Assembly (NCBI GenBank): GCA_023473845.1
Contig: JAMCYA010000058.1
Coordinates: 1-19,663, forward strand
Direction: 5' to 3'
DNA length: 19,663 nucleotides
Origin: Patescibacteria group bacterium
GTDB lineage: Bacteria > Patescibacteriota > Doudnabacteria > UBA920
Below the pieces are notes generated by a model. That model ran no database searches and was not told the DNA's origin. It saw only the letters and a list, made by a program, of their open reading frames with translations. Made by a program: the position numbers and the translations under genes. Positions 1 through 6,656 of this stretch are shown one piece after another; position 1 is the stretch's first letter, and each line of letters starts with the position of its first letter.

Positions 1-192
1 ATTCTTAAAACTGGAATAGCCCAGCACATACCCCGCCACCAGCAAAGCCCCGCCCGCCCCCATAACTACCAGCATTTTCAAAAAAACATTCCAAAATTCG
101 CTCGGCTGGTACTGCCTGGCGCCCCACATTTCGGCCAGAATCATCAGTGCCTCACCGAAAAATATAATAAACACCACACCGAATTTATTCAT
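1..192 (-). CDS. Partial small membrane protein
   Basis: Reading leftward from an ATG at 192 there are 64 codons with no stop before the window edge, so the C-terminus is missing. The product begins MNKFGVVFIIFFGEALMILA, a hydrophobic segment. A short polar stretch (residues about 22-34) and a second hydrophobic, Gly/Ala-rich segment (about 37-58) follow. It therefore looks like an integral membrane protein with at least two helices. The start overlaps the stop of the cyclase-family gene by 8 nt, so it is probably the next gene of the same operon and translationally coupled. I do not recognise the family. Confidence 0.6.
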   Translation of the reverse strand, partial: MNKFGVVFIIFFGEALMILAEMWGARQYQPSEFWNVFLKMLVVMGAGGALLVAGYVLGYSSFKN

Positions 193-793
193 AAATTTTT
201 GCCACCACCCTGGTTGGGGCGCCGTCCGCTTCCAGCTTTAAAGGTAAGGCAATAATTTCAAAATTTTTAGCCGTTAGCAGCCCTTCTAGCTTGCGCAGAT
301 TTTCCAAAATTAAAATTTCTTTTTGGAGCAAGGCCTCGTGGACCAAGAACGGCTCTTTATCTGGGCTTGGGGTATCCATTCCCAGCATTTTAATCTGAAG
401 GCGAACGAGTTCTTTTGCCAGCTCGTCGGAAACCAAGGGATGGTCTTCAAAGTATTCACCAGACCCGTATTTTTCTTGCCAGCCGGTACACAGCAGCACA
501 ATATCACCTGCGTTAATTTGTGCGCCTTGTAAAATTTCTTTGCCAATATTTTTTTCGCCGCGAGCGTCCAAAAGAACTCCTTTTCCCATAAAACTCTCAA
601 CGCCAAAGTCTGACAACTTTTTGCCGCCTGAAAAAAAATGGCTGGGCGCGTCCAAATGGGTCCCGCTGTGCGTGCCAAAAACAACTTCCGTCACCTGGGG
701 GGAAGTTGTTGCTGTTTTGAGTTCCACAGGCGGGTCGCCGGGAAACACCGGCATGCCTGCCCGGAGCACCTGGGTTAAATCAACATACTTCAT
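185..793 (-). CDS. Cyclase-family metal-dependent hydrolase (kynurenine formamidase-like)
   Basis: The 202-residue product starts MKYVDLTQVLRAGMPVFPGD and matches the cyclase/kynurenine formamidase family (PF04199). The family metal-binding motif HxGTHxDxPxH is visible as HSGTHLDAPSHF near residue 42. Members are cytosolic Mn/Zn-type hydrolases acting on formamides, lactones or cyclic amides. The substrate cannot be deduced here, and no tryptophan-degradation genes are nearby to support kynurenine. The ATG at 793 was chosen because it overlaps the upstream lyase stop as ATGA, a coupling arrangement, and because family members begin at this point. The same frame stays open 13 codons further upstream, inside the lyase gene. 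Confidence 0.8.
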   Translation of the reverse strand: MKYVDLTQVLRAGMPVFPGDPPVELKTATTSPQVTEVVFGTHSGTHLDAPSHFFSGGKKLSDFGVESFMGKGVLLDARGEKNIGKEILQGAQINAGDIVLLCTGWQEKYGSGEYFEDHPLVSDELAKELVRLQIKMLGMDTPSPDKEPFLVHEALLQKEILILENLRKLEGLLTAKNFEIIALPLKLEADGAPTRVVAKIYE

Positions 794-2112
794 TTTATCT
801 TTTTGGTTACGCTCTGCACGAAAGCTTGCCATTCGGCCGGTTTCATCAGGCCGCTGGACAGCACCTCCTGTTTAAACGAGGTGCGATTTTTGACCGCCGC
901 TTTCACCAGCTGGCTAATGCGGTCATACCCATACTTTGGGGTAAGGAAGGTTGCAAAAGCAGTTGAATTTTCCAAGTGTTCGCGGCATTTCCTGGCATCC
1001 GCCTTAACCTTGGCTGCACACAGCCTGTCGAACTGCCTCACGCTTTCAGCCGCCAGCTTAACGGATTCCAATAAACGGTCGGCGATCACGGGAAGCATTA
1101 CGCCCAGTTCCAGCTGCGAGGCCTCGGCCGCTTTTTCTATCGTCAAGTTATTGCCGGAAACCAAAAAGTACAGCTGGTTCAAGGTTTCCGGCAGAACCGG
1201 ATTTATTTTGCCCGGCATAATGGATGAACCTTTTTGCAATTCAGGCAACACCAGCTCCCCAAGGCCTCCGCGCGGGCCCGAAGCCAGAAGTTTAAAATCG
1301 TTGGCAATTTTAGACAGCTCCACGCACAGTGCCGTGACCGCCTGCGAGATTGCCACAAAGTCCGTGTGCGATCCGGTCTTGGCCATAAAATTTCTCGCGG
1401 GCACAAACCGGCTTTTGGTTGCCCTGTTTAATTCCGCAAAAACTTCTTTCACATACTTGGGGCTGGCGTTGACTGAATTGCCAATGGCGGTGCCGCCCAA
1501 ATTCAAAGTTTCTGAACAGCCGCGGACAACTTGCAGGGTTTTTTTGTGGCCCTTCAAATTTTCCGCATACGCCCCAAACTCCGCCCCCAAAGTCGTTGGC
1601 ACTGCATCCTGTAAGTGTGTCCGGCCCAGCTTGACGGTTCCGGAAAATGTTGCAGCTTTGGTTTCAAAAGTTTTTATGAGCCCGGCCAGGGCTGCGTCCA
1701 GTTCCAAAAGCAAACCGCGCGCTGCCACTTTTATGGCCGAAGGGTTAACATCGTTGGTGGACTGGCTACAATTTACGTGGTCATTGGGGTGCACCGAAGT
1801 CTTGGTGCCCAAGATTTCCGTCGCCCGCGCAGCCAGCACTTCATTCACGTTCATATTAATGGCCGTGCCGGCGCCGCCCTGGAACGAAGACAGCGGGAAC
1901 TGACCTTTTATCCTGCCGGCTAAAACCTCATCGCAGGCTTTAATAATTGCGTTGCTTACCGGCCGCTTAAAGTTGCCAGCCTTAAAATTTGCGGCGGCGG
2001 CGGCTTTTTTGATTTGCACTATGGCCAAAATAAATTCCATTTTCACGGGGTGCGTGGAAAATGGAAAATTGCGCAAAGCTTTTTGGGTTTCTTGGCCAAA
2101 ATATTTTTTCAT
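790..2112 (-). CDS. aspA: Aspartate ammonia-lyase / class II fumarase family lyase
   Basis: This 440-residue fumarase/aspartase superfamily enzyme would interconvert L-aspartate with fumarate plus ammonia, or malate with fumarate. The motifs are clear: HPND (108-111), SQSTND (116-121), GRTHLQDAVP (163-172) and the signature loop GSSIMPGKIN (296-305). The loop continues PVLPE, closer to aspartase (PVVPE) than to fumarase (PTQCE), and QDAVP is also aspartase-like. I therefore prefer AspA, but the two are hard to separate by eye. The ATG at 2112 lies 1 nt after the SDR stop. It puts the N-terminus right at the YFGQET block, so roughly 20 residues usually found before it (including the ED..G...VP segment) are missing. 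An upstream in-frame extension into the SDR gene does not restore that motif. Confidence 0.75.
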   Translation of the reverse strand: MKKYFGQETQKALRNFPFSTHPVKMEFILAIVQIKKAAAAANFKAGNFKRPVSNAIIKACDEVLAGRIKGQFPLSSFQGGAGTAINMNVNEVLAARATEILGTKTSVHPNDHVNCSQSTNDVNPSAIKVAARGLLLELDAALAGLIKTFETKAATFSGTVKLGRTHLQDAVPTTLGAEFGAYAENLKGHKKTLQVVRGCSETLNLGGTAIGNSVNASPKYVKEVFAELNRATKSRFVPARNFMAKTGSHTDFVAISQAVTALCVELSKIANDFKLLASGPRGGLGELVLPELQKGSSIMPGKINPVLPETLNQLYFLVSGNNLTIEKAAEASQLELGVMLPVIADRLLESVKLAAESVRQFDRLCAAKVKADARKCREHLENSTAFATFLTPKYGYDRISQLVKAAVKNRTSFKQEVLSSGLMKPAEWQAFVQSVTKKIK

Positions 2113-2113
2113 A

Positions 2114-2848
2114 TCATTGGCCGAACGGCATAATAGTAATCTCTTCGACTGCGCTGTGGTCCGGCTGGTCCACAATAAACTGCACTGTGCGTGCCAAATC
2201 CTGGGTAGTCAGAAAAACCGGGTCTTTGCCTTTCCAGTTTTCTTTCTTGCGGCGGCTGTATTCTTTCTTGGTCCAAAAGCCGGTTTTCACCGTGCTGGTA
2301 TAAATTACCGCCACTTTGATGCCGAACCTTTGCAGCTCCGCCCTTAGGCCCTCCGAGTAGCGCATGACCGCGGATTTGGTGGCCGCGTAAAATTCACTCT
2401 TAGCATGCCCGACTTTGCCGGCAATGGAAGAGTTGTTGATTATCTGGCCGTGCTTTTGCTTTTTCATTATGGGGATGGTTTGCTTGGTTAAATCCGCCAT
2501 GCCAATAACATTGACTTCCATCATCTGGTCAAACTTTTTTACATCCACCTTGTCGGCTTCCGTAAAATAGCCCATGCCGGCGTTGTTAAACAAAACATCA
2601 ATGGTTTTAAACTTCTTTTTAGTCTCCGCCACAACTTTTTTTAAATCCTTTTCCCGTGTGATATCGGCATCCAAAACTAAAAGACCCGCCGCCAGACCCT
2701 GTGACTTAACGAGTCTCAAAAATTCTTCGTTATTTTCCTTCATGTTGCTAAAAACAGAAACCTGCCAATCGGCTTCCAAAAATTCCAAAGCCGTGGCCGC
2801 GCCAATGCCCGTAACTCCCCCGCTGATTAAAATGGTTTTGTTTTGCAT
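2114..2848 (-). CDS. SDR-family NAD(P)-dependent oxidoreductase
   Basis: A classical short-chain dehydrogenase of 244 residues, cytosolic and normally tetrameric. The Rossmann glycine motif is SGGVTGIG (9-16), with Ser in place of the usual first Thr. NNAG is at 88-91, the catalytic Ser at 140/141, and the YxxxK pair at Tyr154 and Lys158. Length is normal for the family. The substrate is unknown; SDRs with this layout act on many alcohols and ketones. It is followed after 1 nt by the aspartase-like lyase and preceded, after 21 nt, by the pyrophosphohydrolase, so all three are probably on one transcript. Confidence 0.88.
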   Translation of the reverse strand: MQNKTILISGGVTGIGAATALEFLEADWQVSVFSNMKENNEEFLRLVKSQGLAAGLLVLDADITREKDLKKVVAETKKKFKTIDVLFNNAGMGYFTEADKVDVKKFDQMMEVNVIGMADLTKQTIPIMKKQKHGQIINNSSIAGKVGHAKSEFYAATKSAVMRYSEGLRAELQRFGIKVAVIYTSTVKTGFWTKKEYSRRKKENWKGKDPVFLTTQDLARTVQFIVDQPDHSAVEEITIMPFGQ

Positions 2849-2869
2849 ATTGCTTTAAGAGGTTACTTG

Positions 2870-3223
2870 TTATTTTTCCAACATGACTATCCGCTTTTCG
2901 AACCCGCCATTCCTGGCCCGCTTGTCTTTTTGGACCCTTGCAACACCTTCAAGACTCCAGCCTTTTAGGTCCAGAATTGCGGCAATAATTTCAAAGATGT
3001 CTGCCAATTCCTCCTGCGTGTTGCCCGCTTTTATAGAGTACTCCAATTCCCTGGCTTCTTCCACCATCTTTTTGAGCAAGAATCTCAGGAACTCTCCGTC
3101 TTCCTTAATTACTTCAATTTTCGCGTCCTTACCTGTCCGCTCTTTATAAAGCGCCGGGATATTATCCCTGACCAGTTTGGGGTATTCGTTCTCAAAAGCT
3201 TGGTCCGTAAATTTGAAGTCCAT
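2870..3223 (-). CDS. MazG-like nucleotide pyrophosphohydrolase
   Basis: This 117-residue all-alpha protein starts MDFKFTDQAFENEYPKLVRD and contains the LVRDNIP motif typical of phosphoribosyl-ATP-pyrophosphohydrolase-like/MazG-type enzymes. Acidic metal-binding residues are visible as VEEARELE and, about 15 residues later, EELADIFE. This is the EExxE...ExxD pattern that holds Mg ions for hydrolysis of NTPs to NMP and pyrophosphate. With no histidine-pathway genes in the window, a house-cleaning role against non-canonical nucleotides is more likely than HisE. The gene begins 4 nt after the GIY-YIG gene stop. Confidence 0.8.
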   Translation of the reverse strand: MDFKFTDQAFENEYPKLVRDNIPALYKERTGKDAKIEVIKEDGEFLRFLLKKMVEEARELEYSIKAGNTQEELADIFEIIAAILDLKGWSLEGVARVQKDKRARNGGFEKRIVMLEK

Positions 3224-3227
3224 AAAA

Positions 3228-3482
3228 TTATTTCTTTTGTTTAGCCAGTTTTACTAAAACCAATTTTTCCTGCCTAGAAAATTTCTTCACTTCCGCTTCC
3301 CTTTTTAGGGCTTTACCGATTGTCCTGAATTTTTCCGAATAAACTATTTTTCCACCCCCGTGCGCCCAAACGTACTTGGAGCCCTTGCCGGAATTGTGAA
3401 CTGCTTCTCTTTTCTCCAAGTCCTTGGCCACGCCGCTATACAGGCTCTGGTCCCGGCATTTCAGAATATAAAAATAATGCAT
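3228..3482 (-). CDS. GIY-YIG domain nuclease (YhbQ/UPF0213-like)
   Basis: A stand-alone GIY-YIG domain of 84 residues starting MHYFYILKCRDQSLYSGVAK. The FYIL...YSGV strands correspond to the GIY...YIG motif. KREAVHNSGKGSKYVWAHGG carries the conserved Arg and His-Asn region, and ALKREAEVKKFSR contains the expected catalytic Glu. Such single-domain proteins resemble E. coli YhbQ and are assumed to cut DNA, but their physiological role is uncertain. The ATG at 3482 fits the family N-terminus. An in-frame ATG at 3509 would add nine residues (MNLPVNKVL) and cannot be excluded. Confidence 0.85.
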   Translation of the reverse strand: MHYFYILKCRDQSLYSGVAKDLEKREAVHNSGKGSKYVWAHGGGKIVYSEKFRTIGKALKREAEVKKFSRQEKLVLVKLAKQKK

Positions 3483-3544
3483 TAAAACTTTGTTAACTGG
3501 TAGGTTCATTCCAGCCTAATACTAAGACAAACTTTTTCAGATTA

Positions 3545-3868
3545 TCAAAAAACTAAAACCTTATCTGAACTCTCAACCATTTTCAACAAATCGGACATTG
3601 TGGAAACTGGACAAACATTACTCTCATTTTTGCCCCGCACCTTGAGACAGCTGCCGCACGCGTGAATTTCACCCTTCAACTCCTTAAACTCCGATACTTT
3701 CGCTGAAATATCAAAATCTTTGCTGTCGGGAATAGTCTCAAGCTCAGACCCCTCGTTCATTAAAAAAATCTCCACCTGATGGCTGCCTTTAAGCGCAACA
3801 ATTCCCAAACGGAAGGCGTTCCATGCGTGCTCCGGTTTATTCGATTGTAGCACCAAACAAAATTTCAT
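3545..3868 (-). CDS. DsrE-family protein
   Basis: A 107-residue protein beginning MKFCLVLQSNKPEHAWNAFR, matching the DsrE/DsrF-like fold (PF02635). The family includes sulfur-relay proteins that carry persulfide on a cysteine. A CGSCLKVRG motif near residue 68 supplies a candidate reactive CxxC pair, and a further Cys follows in NVCPVS. No tus or dsr partner genes are present, so a sulfur-transfer role is only an analogy. In-frame ATGs at 3877 and 3895 give longer versions; 3868 matches the usual family start. It is the first gene of the minus-strand run towards position 1, separated from the GIY-YIG gene by about 60 nt. Confidence 0.75.
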   Translation of the reverse strand: MKFCLVLQSNKPEHAWNAFRLGIVALKGSHQVEIFLMNEGSELETIPDSKDFDISAKVSEFKELKGEIHACGSCLKVRGKNESNVCPVSTMSDLLKMVESSDKVLVF

Positions 3869-3989
3869 AAGAACCATCTTATTAAATTTTTGCAAACATT
3901 ACTGGCGGTGACGATGTCCCGAAGTTAGAACCGGACGAGCGGCTTATTATCAGGAATACCGACCGGACCGTTCGCAAATTAAGACAACT

Positions 3990-3995
3990 ATTATA
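3990..3995 (-). promoter_or_regulatory. Possible -10 box upstream of the DsrE-like gene
   Basis: The minus strand reads TATAAT here, between the orphan membrane-protein gene and the DsrE-like gene. No convincing -35 hexamer lies 16-18 nt upstream. Transcription from it would leave a leader of about 115 nt before the ATG at 3868. This is weak evidence, given only because an operon start is expected in this gap. Confidence 0.3.
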
Positions 3996-4046
3996 ATATA
4001 AACAGAATTCCGTCTGGTTTGACATTCCGACCTTCGCGCAAAAAAT

Positions 4047-4505
4047 CTATTGAAACAACCCGAATCCTTGCGTAGCGAACATGTAAAGTCCCCATCCGAA
4101 GAGCAGGGCCAAAAAAACAATTTCTTTCCACGGTTTTTCCGGATTCGCCTGGATAGCATATGACATTAACTTTATCGGTGACACTGGAGGGTTGGGAGAT
4201 TTTTCTGGTGGCAAGGGAGTAGTAAAGCGATGGAAGTATACTTGAATAAGCGTTGCGCCAATATAAAGGCCAGCAATAAAACTGATGTATTGCATGCTTT
4301 TCGATACGAATAGGAGAACTACGAGAACCAATAAAATCACCAAAATGACATTATCAAAAACCTTTGTCGCACTTGTCTTATCGCCGTAAGATTTTTCCAG
4401 TTGCTTTCTTCGTTCGTCGTAGCCCATAAAGAAAAACACAAAAAACTTGACTAAGGCTTGGATAGCAAATAGTGTCAGTAATATTTTTAATATAAGCAGA
4501 GGCAT
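4047..4505 (-). CDS. Hypothetical four-helix membrane protein
   Basis: A 152-residue protein that I do not recognise. It has hydrophobic segments at roughly residues 3-27 (LLILKILLTLFAIQALVKFF), 52-67 (NVILVILLVLVVLLFV), 72-90 (YISFIAGLYIGATLIQVYF) and 128-146 (IVFLALLFGWGLYMFATQ). A charged loop (DERRKQLEKSYGDK) separates the first two. A Pro/Ser-rich loop (TPLPPEKSPNPPVSP) lies between the third and fourth. This layout suggests a small integral membrane protein with no visible catalytic motif. It lies alone between tRNA-Ser and the DsrE-like operon. Confidence 0.7.
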   Translation of the reverse strand: MPLLILKILLTLFAIQALVKFFVFFFMGYDERRKQLEKSYGDKTSATKVFDNVILVILLVLVVLLFVSKSMQYISFIAGLYIGATLIQVYFHRFTTPLPPEKSPNPPVSPIKLMSYAIQANPEKPWKEIVFLALLFGWGLYMFATQGFGLFQ

Positions 4506-4583
4506 ATAGTTTTAAATTAATAGTTTATTAATAATAATTTCGACCTTCTACTCATACTCCTATTCGGTTCGAATACGGACATC

Positions 4584-4673
4584 TGGCGGAGAGGGAGGGA
4601 TTCGAACCCTCGAACCCCTTGCGGGGTTACCGGTTTTCGAGACCAGCGCACTAGACCACTATGCGACCTCTCC
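4584..4673 (-). tRNA. tRNA-Ser(CGA)
   Basis: The minus strand folds into a class II tRNA. The acceptor arms GGAGAGG and CCTCTCC pair fully, the discriminator is G and CCA is encoded (4584-4586). The anticodon arm is CTGGT-CTCGAAA-ACCGG, giving anticodon CGA for UCG serine codons. A long variable arm (CCCCGCAAGGGG region) is diagnostic of serine tRNA. The T-arm is GAGGG-TTCGAAT-CCCTC. Confidence 0.96.
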
Positions 4674-4690
4674 AAAAAGTGGCTGAGTGA

Positions 4691-4719
4691 ATTATAATCA
4701 AAAAACCGCTTTTAATAAA
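4691..4719 (-). promoter_or_regulatory. Candidate tRNA-Ser promoter
   Basis: On the minus strand a perfect -10 TATAAT (4691-4696) sits 17 nt after a weak -35 TTTATT (4714-4719). The predicted start is about 10 nt before the tRNA 5' end at 4673. The -35 overlaps the rnhB terminator stem, so the promoter fires straight out of the upstream gene's end. Confidence 0.5.
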
Positions 4720-4723
4720 GCGG
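4700..4723 (-). terminator. Rho-independent terminator of rnhB
   Basis: The minus strand reads CCGCTTT-ATTA-AAAGCGG followed by six T residues: a 7-bp stem, 4-nt loop and U-tract, about 27 nt after the rnhB stop. Confidence 0.8.
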
Positions 4724-4750
4724 CCGATGAAACGTTTCTTAAAACTGCAC

Positions 4751-5368
4751 CTAGACCAAATGACTACAAAAAGTCTGCCGGTGCACGGGACTCATGCCGA
4801 ATTTTTTAATCGCCCGCCTATGATGCAACGTTCCATAGCCTTTGTGTTTGGCGAAGCCGTATTCTGGGTATGTCTGGTCCAATTTTTGCATTAACTGGTC
4901 GCGGTGCACCTTGGCAAGTATAGAAGCAGCGGCAATGGAAAAAATTTTATTATCGCCTCCCACAATAGCTTGCTGCTTTGTAGCAACCTTTTGAATAAGA
5001 AATTTTCCATCCACGCAGACCAAGCATGTTTCGGATGGAACAGCCTGCAAAATTTTTTCCACAGCCCTCCTCATGGCCAGCAAAGTTGCGTGATGGATAT
5101 TTATCTTATCGATTGTTGCCGGTTGCGCTTCCGCCACGGCCCAAGCGAAAACTTTTTCTTTAATAAGCACGCTTAACTCGCGTCTTTTGGCAGGCAGCAG
5201 CCGCTTGCTGTCCTTAACCTCTTCCAAACCCTTGCTCTTACAATTTAAGTCCAGCGCGACCGCGCAAGCAACCACCGGTCCGGCCAAACTGCCCCGGCCG
5301 ACTTCGTCGCAGCCAATAACGTAGCAAATACCATTTTTTAGTTTTGTCTTTTCAAAATTTAAATTCAT
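4751..5368 (-). CDS. rnhB: Ribonuclease HII
   Basis: This 205-residue enzyme cuts RNA in RNA-DNA hybrids and single ribonucleotides embedded in DNA. The family signature GCDEVGRGSLAGPVV covers residues 19-33. The four metal-binding acids of the active site are seen as Asp21, Glu22, Asp120 (VCVDGK) and Asp157 (VHRDQ). Length and start (ATG at 5368, MNLNFEKTKL) are typical. It appears to be transcribed alone: a hairpin separates it from ddl upstream, and its own terminator lies before tRNA-Ser. Confidence 0.95.
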   Translation of the reverse strand: MNLNFEKTKLKNGICYVIGCDEVGRGSLAGPVVACAVALDLNCKSKGLEEVKDSKRLLPAKRRELSVLIKEKVFAWAVAEAQPATIDKINIHHATLLAMRRAVEKILQAVPSETCLVCVDGKFLIQKVATKQQAIVGGDNKIFSIAAASILAKVHRDQLMQKLDQTYPEYGFAKHKGYGTLHHRRAIKKFGMSPVHRQTFCSHLV

Positions 5369-5377
5369 GTTCTATAT

Positions 5378-5414
5378 AAAACACGGCAGACCCGCCGAGC
5401 GTTTCACCGTGTTT
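5378..5414 (-). terminator. Probable terminator of the murF-ddl operon
   Basis: The minus strand has AAACACGG (5407-5414) pairing with CCGTGTTT (5378-5385) across a 21-nt partly pairable loop, then a TTTATATAG tail. It lies 33 nt after the ddl stop. The long loop makes it less certain than the others. Confidence 0.5.
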
Positions 5415-5446
5415 ATTTCATCCAGGCCCAAATTAGTTATGGAACG

Positions 5447-6637
5447 CTATTTCAATTTTTGCGAATTGAGTTTGGTCGAATTCAAGCTCTTTAACAAAGA
5501 AGATTCAAAAGTGTAGTTCACTTCGCGCTGTTTTTGGTAATGCTCTTCAGCTAGCTTAACTAATTTTGTAAGCAGTTCCGGCAACTCCAAGCCCGAGGCT
5601 TTCCACAGATGGTGGTACAAAGTGCCGGGCAAAGGATTGACTTCGTTGGCGTAAAACATTTTGGATTGTTTGTCGAAAAGAAAATCCACGCGCGCAATGC
5701 CGCTGCAGCCCAAAGCCCGGTACACCTGTTTGGCCGTTTCCTGAATCTGTTTCGTGGTTGTTTCATCCAGGCGCGCCGGAATCACCAGGCTGTTTTGCGC
5801 TTGGCCGGTCTGCGCTCCGCCGTCTTTCAGATATTTTTCTTCAAAATCAAACAGGTCGGCACTGTAAACCGATTCCTGGAGCGCCGAGGTCCGTAAATTT
5901 TCGTTGCCAATCAAGCAGCAAGTCACGTCCATCACCTCTTTTACCCCTTCTTCCACCAAAACCTTGTGGTCATAGAACAAAGCCACTTCAATTTTTTCCT
6001 CCAAAGCCTTTGCGTCTTTGGCTTTGCCAATGCCAATGGATGAACCCAAGTGCACGGGCTTAACAAACACAGGCCAGGCCAAATTGGTTTTCACCTTTGT
6101 CAGCACGCCCTGTTTATCCCCTTCCCAATCGGTTTTGGTAAAGACCACAAACTTGGTGGTGGGTATCTGGCTCGCCTGCATGACCTGCTTGGTCAGAGCC
6201 TTGTCCATAGCTACGGCCGAAGCCGGCACATTGCACCCCACATAGGGCACACCCAGCATTTCAAACATCCCCTGGATGGTTCCGTCTTCGCCAAACGAAC
6301 CGTGAAGCGCGGGGAAAGCCAAATCTATAGTAACGGTTTTGCCGGCCAAACCTTTTTTCTTAAAGACCATTTTGCCGGACGACTCTTCCATGTCCAAAAA
6401 ATAGTGGGCAAAATTTTTAACCTCTTCCACTTTCTTATTCGGATCGGTGAACATCTTTAAATTGCCCAAATCCTCACCCAAGAGCCACTGGCCTTTCTTG
6501 GTAATGTAAACGGGCACCACTGGATAACCCAAACCCTTAAGCCCGGAGATAATTAACTGCGCGGTAATGATGGATACATCATGTTCCGGGCTGCCGGAAC
6601 CGAAAAATACGCCGATGGTTTTTTTTGTTTCTGCCAT
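5447..6637 (-). CDS. ddl: D-alanine--D-alanine ligase
   Basis: An ATP-grasp ligase of 396 residues that joins two D-alanines for the peptidoglycan stem peptide. The N-terminal Ddl pattern is GVFFGSGSPEHDVSI. It is followed by HGSFGEDGTIQGMFEMLGVP and YVGCNVPASAVAMDK. The ATP-grasp loop LGSSIGIGKA and the C-terminal metal/substrate motif ARVDFLF...NEVNPLPG are also present. The ATG at 6637 (MAETKKTIGV) was chosen; a longer in-frame extension runs into the murF gene and has no family similarity. It lies 19 nt after murF, the enzyme that uses its product, so the two act in sequence. It is some 30 residues longer than many Ddl proteins, partly in a charged C-terminal tail. Confidence 0.93.
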   Translation of the reverse strand: MAETKKTIGVFFGSGSPEHDVSIITAQLIISGLKGLGYPVVPVYITKKGQWLLGEDLGNLKMFTDPNKKVEEVKNFAHYFLDMEESSGKMVFKKKGLAGKTVTIDLAFPALHGSFGEDGTIQGMFEMLGVPYVGCNVPASAVAMDKALTKQVMQASQIPTTKFVVFTKTDWEGDKQGVLTKVKTNLAWPVFVKPVHLGSSIGIGKAKDAKALEEKIEVALFYDHKVLVEEGVKEVMDVTCCLIGNENLRTSALQESVYSADLFDFEEKYLKDGGAQTGQAQNSLVIPARLDETTTKQIQETAKQVYRALGCSGIARVDFLFDKQSKMFYANEVNPLPGTLYHHLWKASGLELPELLTKLVKLAEEHYQKQREVNYTFESSLLKSLNSTKLNSQKLK

Positions 6638-6656
6638 AAATTCTATAGGTTTAATT

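Noticed and set aside
803..1903. Long 366-codon open frame on the plus strand
   Set aside because: It is antisense to the aspartase-like gene, whose full set of family motifs is on the minus strand; the plus-strand product has no recognisable domain.
4019..4024. Plus-strand TTGACA, a perfect -35 hexamer
   Set aside because: There is no -10 at the right distance and no plus-strand gene follows.
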